Assembly (NCBI GenBank): GCA_000752035.1
Contig: CCFE01000010.1
Coordinates: forward strand, 121,768-185,767
Direction: 5' to 3'
DNA from: Bacillus rubiinfantis
Lineage (GTDB): Bacteria; Bacillota; Bacilli; Bacillales; Cytobacillaceae
Length of the DNA: 64,000 nt
Shown here: positions 15,740 to 23,870 of the stretch, piece after piece
Layout: each line of letters begins with the position of its first letter
How positions within the stretch are numbered: the first letter of the stretch is position 1
The notes under the pieces: generated by a model
What the model saw: the letters and a program-made list of their open reading frames with translations, nothing else
Databases searched by the model: none
Told to the model about the DNA's origin: nothing
Made by a program: the position numbers and the translations under genes

Positions 15740-15962
15740 GTATACAAAAAAAGCCTGCACCTCATCCCCTGGGCAGGAACGTATCTACTGCCTGAAAAAT
15801 CCTTCGGTTACATGACGGGAGAGGTGCATGAGCTAGACGAGTCGCAAACAGGAATTTTACTCCTGCTTTAGAGGATAATCTGCTCTAAAGTCTCCCACAA
15901 AGGTGGAAGTTACGCTCATCGTAACACTCTTTTTGGCTTGGTTCGCAATATATTCTATTGTA
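15740..15962 (-). promoter_or_regulatory. Promoter and attenuator-like leader of ecfA1A2T
   Basis: On the minus strand TTGTTC (15981-15986) and TACAAT (15957-15962) are 18 bases apart. The leader then contains a perfect CTTTAGAG/CTCTAAAG hairpin and a CAGGA/TCCTG hairpin. Finally CCTGC/GCAGG closes a hairpin followed by TTTTTTT at 15745-15777, a possible terminator before the gene. GCACCTC (15821-15827 read on the minus strand) can pair instead with GAGGTGC at 15757-15763, opening that terminator, and GGCAG/CTGCC offers a third option. I do not recognise a TPP, FMN, cobalamin, THF, SAM or preQ1 aptamer, nor a T-box. Confidence 0.45.
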
Positions 15963-15966
15963 ATAC

Positions 15967-16014
15967 AGAAAAAGGGCAGAGAACAAGTTTGATTGTAAAC
16001 TGTCCAGCGCCCTT
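15967..16014 (-). terminator. Intrinsic terminator after rplQ
   Basis: On the minus strand AAGGGC and GCCCTT enclose a further AGTTT/AAACT pairing and are followed by a T run. It lies 17 bases beyond the rplQ stop codon, closing the ribosomal-protein cluster. The T run overlaps the ecfA1 promoter. Confidence 0.6.
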
Positions 16015-16030
16015 GTTGTCTGAGAAGTTC

Positions 16031-16393
16031 TTATACTAGTTCAATAATAACCATTGGAGCGCCATCGCCGCGACGTGGCCCAAGTTTCATGATGCGAGTG
16101 TATCCACCTTGACGCTCTTGGTAACGTGGAGCAATATCAGAGAATAGTTTTTGAAGTGCATTTTGACCATTTTCTGCATTAGCTACTTCGTTACGAACGT
16201 AAGCTGCTGCTTGACGGCGTGCATGAAGGTCACCGCGTTTTCCTAAAGTAATCATCTTCTCAACAGTTGAACGTAATTCTTTCGCACGTGTTTCAGTTGT
16301 TTCGATACGCTCGTTGATAATTAAATCAGTAGTTAGATCACGCAGCATAGCTTTTCTTTGTGCGCTGGTACGTCCTAGCTTTCTATATGCCAT
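16031..16393 (-). CDS. rplQ: 50S ribosomal protein L17
   Basis: A 120-residue L17, located near the exit tunnel of the large subunit. It opens with MAYRKLGRTSAQRKAMLRDL and contains TTEARAKE-like TETRAKELRSTVEKMITLGKRGDL; it ends GDGAPMVIIELV. This is the short bacterial form. It follows rpoA by 75 bases as the last gene of the alpha operon. A GGAGGGAAC sequence precedes the ATG. Confidence 0.97.
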   Translation of the reverse strand: MAYRKLGRTSAQRKAMLRDLTTDLIINERIETTETRAKELRSTVEKMITLGKRGDLHARRQAAAYVRNEVANAENGQNALQKLFSDIAPRYQERQGGYTRIMKLGPRRGDGAPMVIIELV

Positions 16394-16468
16394 GAAGGGT
16401 TCCCTCCTTTGTTGATGTTATAAATTGATTGCAACTTACATAAACGGAAGTCGTGTTCTATAACGCTA

Positions 16469-17413
16469 CTAGTCGTCTTTACGTAAGCCCAATCCAAGCT
16501 CTTCTAGTTTTGCCTTCACTTCTTCAAGTGATTTTCGTCCTAAGTTACGTACTTTCATCATATCTTCTTCGGTTTTGTTAGCTAATTCTTGAACCGTATT
16601 GATGCCGGCACGCTTTAGGCAGTTGTATGAACGAACGGAAAGATCAAGCTCTTCAATTGTCATCTCTAGAACTTTTTCTTTTTGATCTTCTTCTTTTTCA
16701 ATCATGATTTCAGCATTTTGGGCTTCATCGGTTAATCCAACAAAGATATTTAAATGCTCAGTTAGAATTTTGGAACCAAGAGCGATTGCCTCTTTTGGCC
16801 CAGTGCTTCCATCTGTCCAAACATCAAGTGTAAGCTTATCATAATTTGATAATTGACCTACACGAGTAGCCTCTACTTGATAAGATACACGGGAAACCGG
16901 CGTAAAAATAGAATCAATTGGAATCACACCAATTGGCTGATCTTCACGCTTATTTTGATCAGCAGGTGTATATCCACGACCACGCTTTGCAGTTAAACGC
17001 ATCCGAAGATGGCCGTTTGCTCCAAGTGTGGCAATATGAAGATCCGGATTTAATATCTCTACATCACTGTCATGCGTGATATTACCAGCACTGACAACAC
17101 CTGGACCTTGAAGATCGATTTCTAGTGTTTTTTCTTCATCAGAATAGATTTTTAAGGCAATTTTTTTGATGTTTAAGATAATAGATGTTACATCTTCTAC
17201 GACGCCTTCAATTGTTGAGAACTCATGAAGTACCCCATCGACCTGAATCGCAGTAACAGCGGCACCTGGCAGTGAAGATAAAAGGATACGACGTAAGGAG
17301 TTACCCAAAGTGGTACCATATCCACGCTCTAGTGGCTCTACGACGAACTTACCGTATTTGGCATCATCGCTGATCTCAACCGTTTCGATTTTTGGTTTTT
17401 CTATTTCGATCAT
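16469..17413 (-). CDS. rpoA: RNA polymerase alpha subunit
   Basis: A 314-residue alpha subunit. The N-terminal domain (about 1-230) contains EPLERGYGTTLGNSLRRILLSSLPG, needed for dimerisation and core assembly. The C-terminal domain (about 245-310) has the helix-hairpin-helix folds VRSYNCLKRAGINTVQELANKTE and MKVRNLGRKSLEEVK that contact UP-element DNA and activators. The ATG at 17413 follows GGAGGGTTAATTG. Order rpsM-rpsK-rpoA-rplQ is standard. Confidence 0.98.
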   Translation of the reverse strand: MIEIEKPKIETVEISDDAKYGKFVVEPLERGYGTTLGNSLRRILLSSLPGAAVTAIQVDGVLHEFSTIEGVVEDVTSIILNIKKIALKIYSDEEKTLEIDLQGPGVVSAGNITHDSDVEILNPDLHIATLGANGHLRMRLTAKRGRGYTPADQNKREDQPIGVIPIDSIFTPVSRVSYQVEATRVGQLSNYDKLTLDVWTDGSTGPKEAIALGSKILTEHLNIFVGLTDEAQNAEIMIEKEEDQKEKVLEMTIEELDLSVRSYNCLKRAGINTVQELANKTEEDMMKVRNLGRKSLEEVKAKLEELGLGLRKDD

Positions 17414-17591
17414 CAATTAACCCTCCTTCAAAACGTCGAAACCTCAATTAGACGTTAGCTAATTGAAATTCCCCCATGCATATGTTCCCCGTTTTGTGCA
17501 CAACAACTGGAATAAATCTTCTGTATAATGTTTAAAGAAATTCATATCATAACCCATTATAGACAGATGATACAAATTCTATACAGAAAAA

Positions 17592-17981
17592 TTATACACG
17601 GCGACGTTTCGGCGGACGGCAGCCATTATGTGGAACAGGTGTAACGTCCTTAATTGCCGTTACTTCAAGTCCTGCAGCCTGAAGAGCACGGATGGCAGCT
17701 TCACGTCCTGCACCAGGTCCTTTAACAGTTACTTCTAAGGTTTTCATTCCATGCTCCATAGATGCTTTCGCAGCTGTTTCTGCAGCCATTTGTGCTGCGA
17801 ATGGAGTAGATTTACGAGAACCTTTAAATCCAAGTGCACCTGCACTTGACCATGAAACGGCATTACCATGAACATCAGTAATAGTTACAATTGTATTGTT
17901 AAAAGTTGAACGAATATGTGCAATTCCTGATTCAATATTCTTTTTTACACGACGTTTCCGTGTATTCGTTTTACGTGCCAT
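17592..17981 (-). CDS. rpsK: 30S ribosomal protein S11
   Basis: A 129-residue S11, part of the platform of the small subunit. The basic start KTNTRKRRVKKNIESG leads to IAHIRSTFNNTIVTITD, and the end VTPVPHNGCRPPKRRRV is invariant in bacteria. The ATG is preceded by AAAGGAGG. It lies between rpsM and rpoA in the alpha operon with normal spacing; a 178-base gap to rpoA could carry regulatory sequence, though I saw no strong promoter in it. Confidence 0.98.
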   Translation of the reverse strand: MARKTNTRKRRVKKNIESGIAHIRSTFNNTIVTITDVHGNAVSWSSAGALGFKGSRKSTPFAAQMAAETAAKASMEHGMKTLEVTVKGPGAGREAAIRALQAAGLEVTAIKDVTPVPHNGCRPPKRRRV

Positions 17982-18003
17982 TTAATTTAACCTCCTTTGC
18001 CGA

Positions 18004-18369
18004 TTACTTCTTCTTGTTCGCAACAGTCTTACGAGGACCTTTGCGTGTACGAGCGTTGTTTTTCGTATTTTGTCCGCGAACTGGTAACCCGCGACGATGA
18101 CGTAGACCGCGGTAGCAGCCGATTTCCATTAGACGCTTAATATTAAGGGAAACTTCACGACGAAGATCACCTTCAACCTTTAGCTTGTCAACGATGTCCC
18201 GGATTTTATTAAGTTCGTCTTCAGTTAAATCACGAACACGAGTGTCTTCAGAAACGCCAGCTTCTGCTAGAATCTTTTGTGCTGTATTTTTACCAATACC
18301 ATAAATGTAAGTTAATGAGATTACTACACGCTTTTCACGTGGAATATCAACACCAGCAATACGTGCCAT
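18004..18369 (-). CDS. rpsM: 30S ribosomal protein S13
   Basis: A 121-residue S13, which contacts the P-site tRNA and the large subunit from the head. MARIAGVDIPREKRVVISLTYIYGIG opens the protein; RGLRHRRGLPVRGQNTKNNARTRKGPRK is the conserved tail. GGGAGGTG lies upstream of the ATG. It follows rpmJ in the alpha operon. Confidence 0.98.
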   Translation of the reverse strand: MARIAGVDIPREKRVVISLTYIYGIGKNTAQKILAEAGVSEDTRVRDLTEDELNKIRDIVDKLKVEGDLRREVSLNIKRLMEIGCYRGLRHRRGLPVRGQNTKNNARTRKGPRKTVANKKK

Positions 18370-18395
18370 GTAAAATGTGCACCTCCCTTAATGTA

Positions 18396-18509
18396 TTATC
18401 CTTGTTTTTGTTTATGTTTAGGGTTTTCACAAATAACCATTACTTTTCCGCGTCTGCGAATGACTTTACACTTTTCACAGATCGGTTTAACTGATGGTCT
18501 TACTTTCAT
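18396..18509 (-). CDS. rpmJ: 50S ribosomal protein L36
   Basis: A 37-residue protein beginning [19 protein letters not shown] and ending [11 protein letters not shown]. The zinc ligands Cys, Cys, Cys and His (CxxC, then C and H near the end) mark the zinc-binding (C+) form. It lies between infA and rpsM with GGAGG in front of the ATG. The gene is short and easily missed in automated calls. Confidence 0.97.
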
Positions 18510-18545
18510 TATCCTAACCTCCTTAATAGTACGGAGTGCAAGCCA

Positions 18546-18764
18546 TTATTTAAAGCGGTAGGTAATTCTTCCGCGTGTTAAGTCATATGGAGAAAGCTCA
18601 ACAGTTACCTTGTCCCCTGGTAGAATTCGAATGAAATGCATGCGAATTTTTCCGGAAACATGAGCCAGCACTGTATGACCATTTTCTAATTCTACCTTAA
18701 ACATCGCATTTGGCAAAGTTTCAATGACTTTACCTTCAATTTCAATAACATCATCTTTGGCCAC
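18546..18764 (-). CDS. infA: Translation initiation factor IF-1
   Basis: A 72-residue OB-fold protein that blocks the ribosomal A site during initiation. AKDDVIEIEGKVIETLPNAMF and GHTVLAHVSGKIRMHFIRILPGDKV are family hallmarks, ending GRITYRFK. The GTG at 18764 is the start, with AAGGGAGA upstream and an exact match to the usual 72 residues; the longer frame to 18851 is not family-like. It is normally preceded by map and a KOW gene, but here adk comes directly upstream across a 288-bp spacer. Confidence 0.96.
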   Translation of the reverse strand: MAKDDVIEIEGKVIETLPNAMFKVELENGHTVLAHVSGKIRMHFIRILPGDKVTVELSPYDLTRGRITYRFK

Positions 18765-19052
18765 GGGTCCCGTCTCCCTTCTTAATTCGAAATAAGCGTT
18801 CGTAAAGACTAGTAATGTAAAGCGAGTCTCTTCAGCGTAAGTTGTTAGCAACCTTACAATTTTACCATAGTTTACGTCTTTTGTCCGCTAGTAAATGTAA
18901 CTAATGAAGAAAAATTTTATCCTCATGTCATTCTTGCCCAACTCTCGGTCCTCCATACCAGAGGACGTTAGAAAAGCCAATTGCTTTTACATACTATCGA
19001 ATCGTTTTGGGAGCTATTCGAGAGTCGTAAGCCAGGTTTTGCGGGAAACTCA
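18765..19052 (-). promoter_or_regulatory. Spacer between adk and infA with folding potential
   Basis: No gene is visible. On the minus strand ACTCTC (near 19020) can pair with GAGAGT (near 18941), enclosing a GAAT/ATTC pairing and a perfect GTCCTC/GAGGAC hairpin (18948-18966). Closer to infA a TATGGTAAAAT stretch could serve as an extended -10 region, without a clear -35. In B. subtilis map and a KOW-domain gene occupy this place; I found no remnant of either. Confidence 0.4.
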
Positions 19053-19703
19053 TTAACGAAGTCCCCTCAACAGTTCTTCGATATCAGCAAAGACTTTTTG
19101 AATATCTTGCTGACCATCAATCGTGCGTAAATATCCTTTAGTTTCATAAAAAGTTAATAATGGCTCTTGTTGTTTGATATTGACATCTAATCTATTTTGA
19201 ACTGTTTCCGCATTATCATCAGCTCGCTGATAAAGCTCTCCGCCACAGCGATCACATACACCTTCATGAGCCGGAGGGTTAAATACTAAATGATAAGTTG
19301 ATCCGCAATCTTTACAGATACGACGTCCAGTCAAACGATCCATTAAAATACTTTTATCAACATTAATATTTATCACGTAATCAATTTTTTTGTTTAGATC
19401 CTCAAGGAGAGTTTCCAGTGCTTCTGCTTGAGGTACCGTTCTTGGAAATCCGTCTAATAGAAAACCCTTTTGGCAGTCTTCTTTACTTAAACGTTCCCGG
19501 ACAATCCCTATGGTGACTTCGTCAGGAACCAATTCACCTTTGTCCATGTATGACTTAGCTTGTAGACCTAAGTCGGTTCCCTCTTTCATAGCTGCACGGA
19601 ACATATCTCCTGTTGAGATATGAGGGATGCCGTATTTTTCAACGATTTGTTCTGCCTGAGTACCTTTACCGGCACCAGGTAGTCCCATTAATACTAAATT
19701 CAC
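19053..19703 (-). CDS. adk: Adenylate kinase
   Basis: A 216-residue long-form adenylate kinase interconverting ATP, AMP and ADP. The P-loop is GLPGAGKGTQ; AMP-site motifs are STGDMFRAA and DGFPRTVPQAE. The LID domain holds four cysteines, CKDCGSTYH and CDRCGGE, the zinc-binding form of Gram-positive bacteria. It follows secY at 70 bases. Its usual downstream neighbour map is missing. Confidence 0.97.
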   Translation of the reverse strand: MNLVLMGLPGAGKGTQAEQIVEKYGIPHISTGDMFRAAMKEGTDLGLQAKSYMDKGELVPDEVTIGIVRERLSKEDCQKGFLLDGFPRTVPQAEALETLLEDLNKKIDYVININVDKSILMDRLTGRRICKDCGSTYHLVFNPPAHEGVCDRCGGELYQRADDNAETVQNRLDVNIKQQEPLLTFYETKGYLRTIDGQQDIQKVFADIEELLRGLR

Positions 19704-19773
19704 ACGTGTTCCCCCTCGTGCTATAAACTAAGTTTTCGGGCCCCTCATCGGGAGAGGGTACCCCTCAAACCTA

Positions 19774-21069
19774 TTATTTAATAAACCCTTTATAGTGACG
19801 TTTAACCAGTTGGGCTTCTAGCTGCTTATACGTTTCCAAGGCAACACCAACAACAATCAGTAAACTGGTTCCGCCAATTTGAGCAGATTGTGGCAAGTTT
19901 GCAACTTTAATAAAGAAAACTGGAAGTACTGCAATTACAGCCAAAAATATCGAACCGACAAATGTTAAACGATATAAAACGCGTGTTAAATATTCTTGCG
20001 TACTCTTACCTGGACGAATACCAGGAATATAGCCGCTTTGCTTTTGTAAGTTTTCCGCTGCTTGTTCAGGGTTAACTTGAATAAAGGCATAAAAATAAGT
20101 AAACGCGATAATTAGGGCAGCATATAAGGTCATCCCTATTGGATGAGAGTAATCAAATACTTTCATGATCCAAAGTGTTACATCATTTTGTGGGAAAAAT
20201 GAAGCAATCGTCCTCGGAGTTACAATAAACGAAACAGCAAAGATGACTGGAATAACCCCAGCAGCATTCACTTTTAACGGCATATGTGTCGATTGTCCGC
20301 CTACTTGATTACGTCCAACAGCCATACGTTTTGCATACTGAATGGGTATTTTACGAGTTGCTTGTTGGATGAAAATAACACCAACCACGATGGCAATAAC
20401 TGCTAGTGCAATTAGTGCAACAGTTACAATACGTAAAAACATTGCTTCGCCAGCATTTTCGAATTGCTGTACGTATATTTGATTAATAACAGTTGGAATG
20501 CCTGCAACAATACCTGCGAAGATAATGATGGAAATCCCATTACCTACACCTTTAGCGGTTATTTGTTCACCCAGCCACAGTAAGAAGGCTGTACCAGCTG
20601 TAAGCACAACCGCTATTAGCAAGTATGTGTCTATACCTGGATCTTCAATTAACCCGCCGCCAGCGAGGTTGTTAAAACCATAAGACATCCCAAGGGCCTG
20701 AATAAATCCAAGGATAATCGTAAAGTAACGGGTAATTTGCGCAATCTTACGTCTACCCGACTCTCCTTGCTTAGACCACTCAGTAAATTTCGGTACGACA
20801 TCCATCTGTAACAATTGAATAATAATGGACGCGGTGATGTACGGCATTATTCCCATCGCGAAAATGGAGAATTGTTTTAACGCCCCGCCGCCAAAGGTAT
20901 TTAAAATGCCGAACACACTCAATTTATCCTGATCTGCTAATACATCCGCATTAACATTTGGAACAGGGATAAATGTACCTAGTCGAAATACGACTAACAT
21001 TAAAAGGGTGAATATGATCTTACGTCGTATATCACCCACGCGCATAAAATTGGAGATCATCTGGAACAT
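19774..21069 (-). CDS. secY: Protein translocase channel subunit SecY
   Basis: A 431-residue membrane protein with ten predicted helices forming the SecYEG channel. Recognisable parts are GTFIPVPNVNAD, IMPYITASIIIQLLQMD (plug and TM2 region), GESGRRKIAQITRY, PGIRPGKSTQEYL and the cytoplasmic tail KRHYKGF. The start ATG overlaps the rplO stop by one base. Its partner secE is at 47023-47205 in this window. Confidence 0.98.
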   Translation of the reverse strand: MFQMISNFMRVGDIRRKIIFTLLMLVVFRLGTFIPVPNVNADVLADQDKLSVFGILNTFGGGALKQFSIFAMGIMPYITASIIIQLLQMDVVPKFTEWSKQGESGRRKIAQITRYFTIILGFIQALGMSYGFNNLAGGGLIEDPGIDTYLLIAVVLTAGTAFLLWLGEQITAKGVGNGISIIIFAGIVAGIPTVINQIYVQQFENAGEAMFLRIVTVALIALAVIAIVVGVIFIQQATRKIPIQYAKRMAVGRNQVGGQSTHMPLKVNAAGVIPVIFAVSFIVTPRTIASFFPQNDVTLWIMKVFDYSHPIGMTLYAALIIAFTYFYAFIQVNPEQAAENLQKQSGYIPGIRPGKSTQEYLTRVLYRLTFVGSIFLAVIAVLPVFFIKVANLPQSAQIGGTSLLIVVGVALETYKQLEAQLVKRHYKGFIK

Positions 21070-21509
21070 TAGATCACCTCGGCAGTTCCACCAGCAGCTT
21101 CTATTGCTTCCTTAGCAGCAGAGGAGAATTTATGAGCTTTTACAGTCAATTTTTTCTCTATGTTCCCTTTTGCAAGAATTTTAATTCCTGATTTTTCGTT
21201 GCTCACAACTCCTGTTTCAATAAGAAGTTCTGGAGTAACTTCTGTTCCTTCTTCGAAACGGTTAAGAGCGTCAAGATTCACGATGGCAAACTCTTTGCGG
21301 TTAATATTTGTAAAACCACGTTTAGGCAAACGACGAGCTAAAGGTGTTTGACCACCTTCAAAGCCAACACGTACACCACCGCCAGAACGAGCATTTTGAC
21401 CCTTATGGCCTTTACCGGCAGTTTTACCATTACCTGAACCAATTCCGCGTCCTTTACGTTTGCGTTCATGACGAGAACCCTCTGCAGGTTTTAACTCATG
21501 AAGATTCAT
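21069..21509 (-). CDS. rplO: 50S ribosomal protein L15
   Basis: A 146-residue L15. The extended Gly/Arg-rich N-terminus (SRHERKRKGRGIGSGNGKTAGKGHKGQNARSG is interrupted here for length) threads into 23S rRNA, and GFEGGQTPLARRLPKRGF follows. The globular C-terminal part ends KEAIEAAGGTAEVI. A GGAGGTGC site precedes the ATG. It sits between rpmD and secY as usual. Confidence 0.97.
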   Translation of the reverse strand: MNLHELKPAEGSRHERKRKGRGIGSGNGKTAGKGHKGQNARSGGGVRVGFEGGQTPLARRLPKRGFTNINRKEFAIVNLDALNRFEEGTEVTPELLIETGVVSNEKSGIKILAKGNIEKKLTVKAHKFSSAAKEAIEAAGGTAEVI

Positions 21510-21541
21510 ATCGGCACCTCCTTATGAAAAACAACAAATGA

Positions 21542-21724
21542 TTATTGTTCTTTTACTGTTACAAGGTGAGCAACTTTATTTATCATACCGCGGATTGCAG
21601 CATTATCTTGATGCTCAACTGTTTGATTTAATTTGCGTAAACCTAGTGCTTTAACTGTTTCGCGTTGGTCTTGAGGACGACCAATCACACTTCTGCTGAG
21701 GGTAACTACAAGTTTATTAGCCAT
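21542..21724 (-). CDS. rpmD: 50S ribosomal protein L30
   Basis: A 60-residue L30 of the short bacterial type: LVVTLSRSVIGRPQDQRETVKAL, then GLRKLNQTVEHQDNAAIRGM. It lies 13 bases after rpsE with AAGGAGGG in front of the ATG, in the standard spc-operon order. Confidence 0.97.
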   Translation of the reverse strand: MANKLVVTLSRSVIGRPQDQRETVKALGLRKLNQTVEHQDNAAIRGMINKVAHLVTVKEQ

Positions 21725-21737
21725 TTGATTTCCCTCC

Positions 21738-22238
21738 TTATCCTAACAGTTCTTCTACTGATTTACCACGTAATTTCGCTACGTCTTCAGCACGTTTTAA
21801 TTGTGTTAACCCTTGAATGGTTGCACGAATCACGTTAATTGGTGTATTTGTTCCTTGAGATTTTGACAGGATATCCTGAACCCCAGCTAATTCAAGAACC
21901 GCACGAACTGGACCACCAGCAATAACTCCTGTACCTTCAGCAGCTGGTTTTAACAATACTTCACCAGCACCAAATCGTCCAATCACTTCGTGAGGAACAG
22001 TTGTACCAACCATAGGTACTTCAATTAAGTTTTTCTTTGCATCTTCAATGGCTTTACGGATAGCATCAGGCACCTCTTGTGCTTTTCCAGTACCAAATCC
22101 GACATGACCGTTTCTGTCTCCAACTACTACAAGAGCTGAGAAACGAAACCGACGTCCACCTTTTACAACCTTCGCAACACGGTTAACTGTTACTACGCGT
22201 TCTTCTAGTTCAAGCTTGTTTGGATCAATACGACGCAT
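21738..22238 (-). CDS. rpsE: 30S ribosomal protein S5
   Basis: A 166-residue S5, involved in decoding fidelity and mRNA unwinding. The N-terminal dsRNA-binding domain contains ERVVTVNRVAKVVKGGRRF and VGFGTGKAQEVPDAIRKA; the C-terminal domain contains GVIAGGPVRAVLELAGV. The loop with KGGRRFRFSALV, where spectinomycin-resistance changes map, looks normal. Preceded by GGAGGG and located between rplR and rpmD. Confidence 0.98.
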   Translation of the reverse strand: MRRIDPNKLELEERVVTVNRVAKVVKGGRRFRFSALVVVGDRNGHVGFGTGKAQEVPDAIRKAIEDAKKNLIEVPMVGTTVPHEVIGRFGAGEVLLKPAAEGTGVIAGGPVRAVLELAGVQDILSKSQGTNTPINVIRATIQGLTQLKRAEDVAKLRGKSVEELLG

Positions 22239-22262
22239 CTTCCTTTAGTCCCTCCTTTATCA

Positions 22263-22625
22263 TTAAAATTGTAGGCCGTTTTCACGTGCAGCATCTGCTA
22301 ATGCCTGAATACGTCCATGATATAGATATCCTCCACGGTCAAAGACAACAGAAGAAATCCCTTTTTCTACCGCGCGTTTAGCAACTAATTCGCCGACCTT
22401 TTTAGCTGCTTCAATATTACTTGAGGATTCAAGATTAAATTCTTTATCTAATGTAGAAGCACTTGCTAAAGTAACTCCTTTAGTATCGTCAATTAATTGT
22501 GCATAAATATGCTTATTTGAACGAAACACATTTAGACGTGGACGAGTAGAAGTTCCGCTTAATTTCGCACGGACACGGGCATGTCTTTTTCTGCGAACTG
22601 CGTTTTTATCTTGCTTCGTAATCAT
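22263..22625 (-). CDS. rplR: 50S ribosomal protein L18
   Basis: A 120-residue L18, which binds 5S rRNA in the central protuberance. It contains RKRHARVRAKLSGTSTRPRLNVFRSNKHIYAQLIDD and ends FDRGGYLYHGRIQALADAARENGLQF. An AAGGAGTGACG site precedes ATG. Order rplF-rplR-rpsE is canonical. Confidence 0.98.
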   Translation of the reverse strand: MITKQDKNAVRRKRHARVRAKLSGTSTRPRLNVFRSNKHIYAQLIDDTKGVTLASASTLDKEFNLESSSNIEAAKKVGELVAKRAVEKGISSVVFDRGGYLYHGRIQALADAARENGLQF

Positions 22626-22662
22626 TTACGTCACTCCTTTCGTATACCAATAAGGCTAGCTA

Positions 22663-23199
22663 TTACTTACCGGTTTTACCTTCCTTACGCCGTACATATT
22701 CGCCTTCGTAACGAATTCCTTTGCCTTTATACGGCTCTGGAGGACGAACCTGACGAATGTTTGCTGCTAATGCACCAACACGTTCTTTATCTGTACCTTT
22801 AACGATAACTTTGGTATTCGCAGGTACTTCAATTTCAAGACCTTTTTCAGGTTCAATTTCGACAGGATGAGAATAACCTACGTTTAATACAAGCTTGCTA
22901 CCTTGTTTTTGAGCACGGTATCCAACCCCGATTAATTCTAAATTTTTCTCAAAGCCTTTAGATACGCCTTCAACCATATTCGCTAACAATGCACGAGTTG
23001 TTCCATGCAATGTGCGATGTTCTTTGGAATCAGAAGGACGTGTTACTGTTATAATATTTTCTTCCACATTAATGCTGATTTCAGGATTGAAAGAGCGAGA
23101 AAGTTCCCCTTTTGGGCCTTTCACGGTAACAGTATTATTGTTAAGCGTTACTGTTACACCCGCTGGAATTTCAATCGGCTTTTTCCCTACGCGAGACAT
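22663..23199 (-). CDS. rplF: 50S ribosomal protein L6
   Basis: A 178-residue L6 located near the factor-binding site. It begins MSRVGKKPIEIPAGV and has two related halves; the C-terminal signature PEPYKGKGIRYEGEYVRRKEGKTGK is complete. GGAGGTGCG precedes the ATG. Position between rpsH and rplR is standard. Confidence 0.98.
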   Translation of the reverse strand: MSRVGKKPIEIPAGVTVTLNNNTVTVKGPKGELSRSFNPEISINVEENIITVTRPSDSKEHRTLHGTTRALLANMVEGVSKGFEKNLELIGVGYRAQKQGSKLVLNVGYSHPVEIEPEKGLEIEVPANTKVIVKGTDKERVGALAANIRQVRPPEPYKGKGIRYEGEYVRRKEGKTGK

Positions 23200-23230
23200 T
23201 TAGCGCACCTCCATTCATTTAAGACTTATC

Positions 23231-23629
23231 TTACCAAACGTAAGCTAATACTTCGCCGCCAATTTGTTTAGCGCGAGCTTCTTTGTCTGTAACAACACCA
23301 TGTGATGTTGAAACAAGCGCAATACCGAGACCATTAAGAACACGTGGCACCTCGTTTGATTTTGCATATACGCGAAGGCCAGGTTTGCTTATGCGCTTAA
23401 GACCAGTAATAACACGTTCGTTATTTGCACCGTATTTTAAGAAGATACGGATAATACCTTGTTTATTGTCATCGATATATTCAACGTCACGTACGAAACC
23501 TTCACGCTTTAAGATTTCAGCGATTTCTTTCTTGATATTAGAAGCAGGTACTTCTAACTTTTCGTGACGTACCATATTCGCGTTGCGAATACGAGTAAGC
23601 ATATCTGCAATAGGATCTGTCATGACCAT
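23231..23629 (-). CDS. rpsH: 30S ribosomal protein S8
   Basis: A 132-residue S8, an early 16S rRNA binder. It contains MTDPIADMLTRIRNANMVRHEKLEVPASNIK-type sequence at the start and GIALVSTSHGVVTDKEARAKQIGGEVLAYVW at the end. The ORF begins MVMTDP; either of the first two Met codons could start it. Located between rpsN and rplF. Confidence 0.97.
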   Translation of the reverse strand: MVMTDPIADMLTRIRNANMVRHEKLEVPASNIKKEIAEILKREGFVRDVEYIDDNKQGIIRIFLKYGANNERVITGLKRISKPGLRVYAKSNEVPRVLNGLGIALVSTSHGVVTDKEARAKQIGGEVLAYVW

Positions 23630-23660
23630 TATATTTTACCTCCTTCCACAAACTCTTGTT

Positions 23661-23846
23661 TTACCAGCTTGCTTTTTTGACACCAGGAATTTGTCCTTTA
23701 TATGCTAATTCGCGGAAACAAATACGGCAAAGCTTAAATTTACGATATACAGAGTGTGGACGTCCGCAACGTTCGCAACGTGTATACTCTTGTACTTTGA
23801 ATTTAGGCGTGCGTTTTTGCTTCGCAATCATTGACTTTTTAGCCAC
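23661..23846 (-). CDS. rpsN: 30S ribosomal protein S14, zinc-binding (type Z)
   Basis: A 61-residue S14 of the zinc-binding type. Ligands are in [21 protein letters not shown], two CxxC pairs. The short length and four cysteines distinguish it from the longer zinc-free paralogue that many Bacillaceae induce under zinc shortage. It lies between rplE and rpsH as in the B. subtilis spc operon. Confidence 0.98.
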
Positions 23847-23870
23847 GTTTTCGCCTCCCTTATTTAGCGA

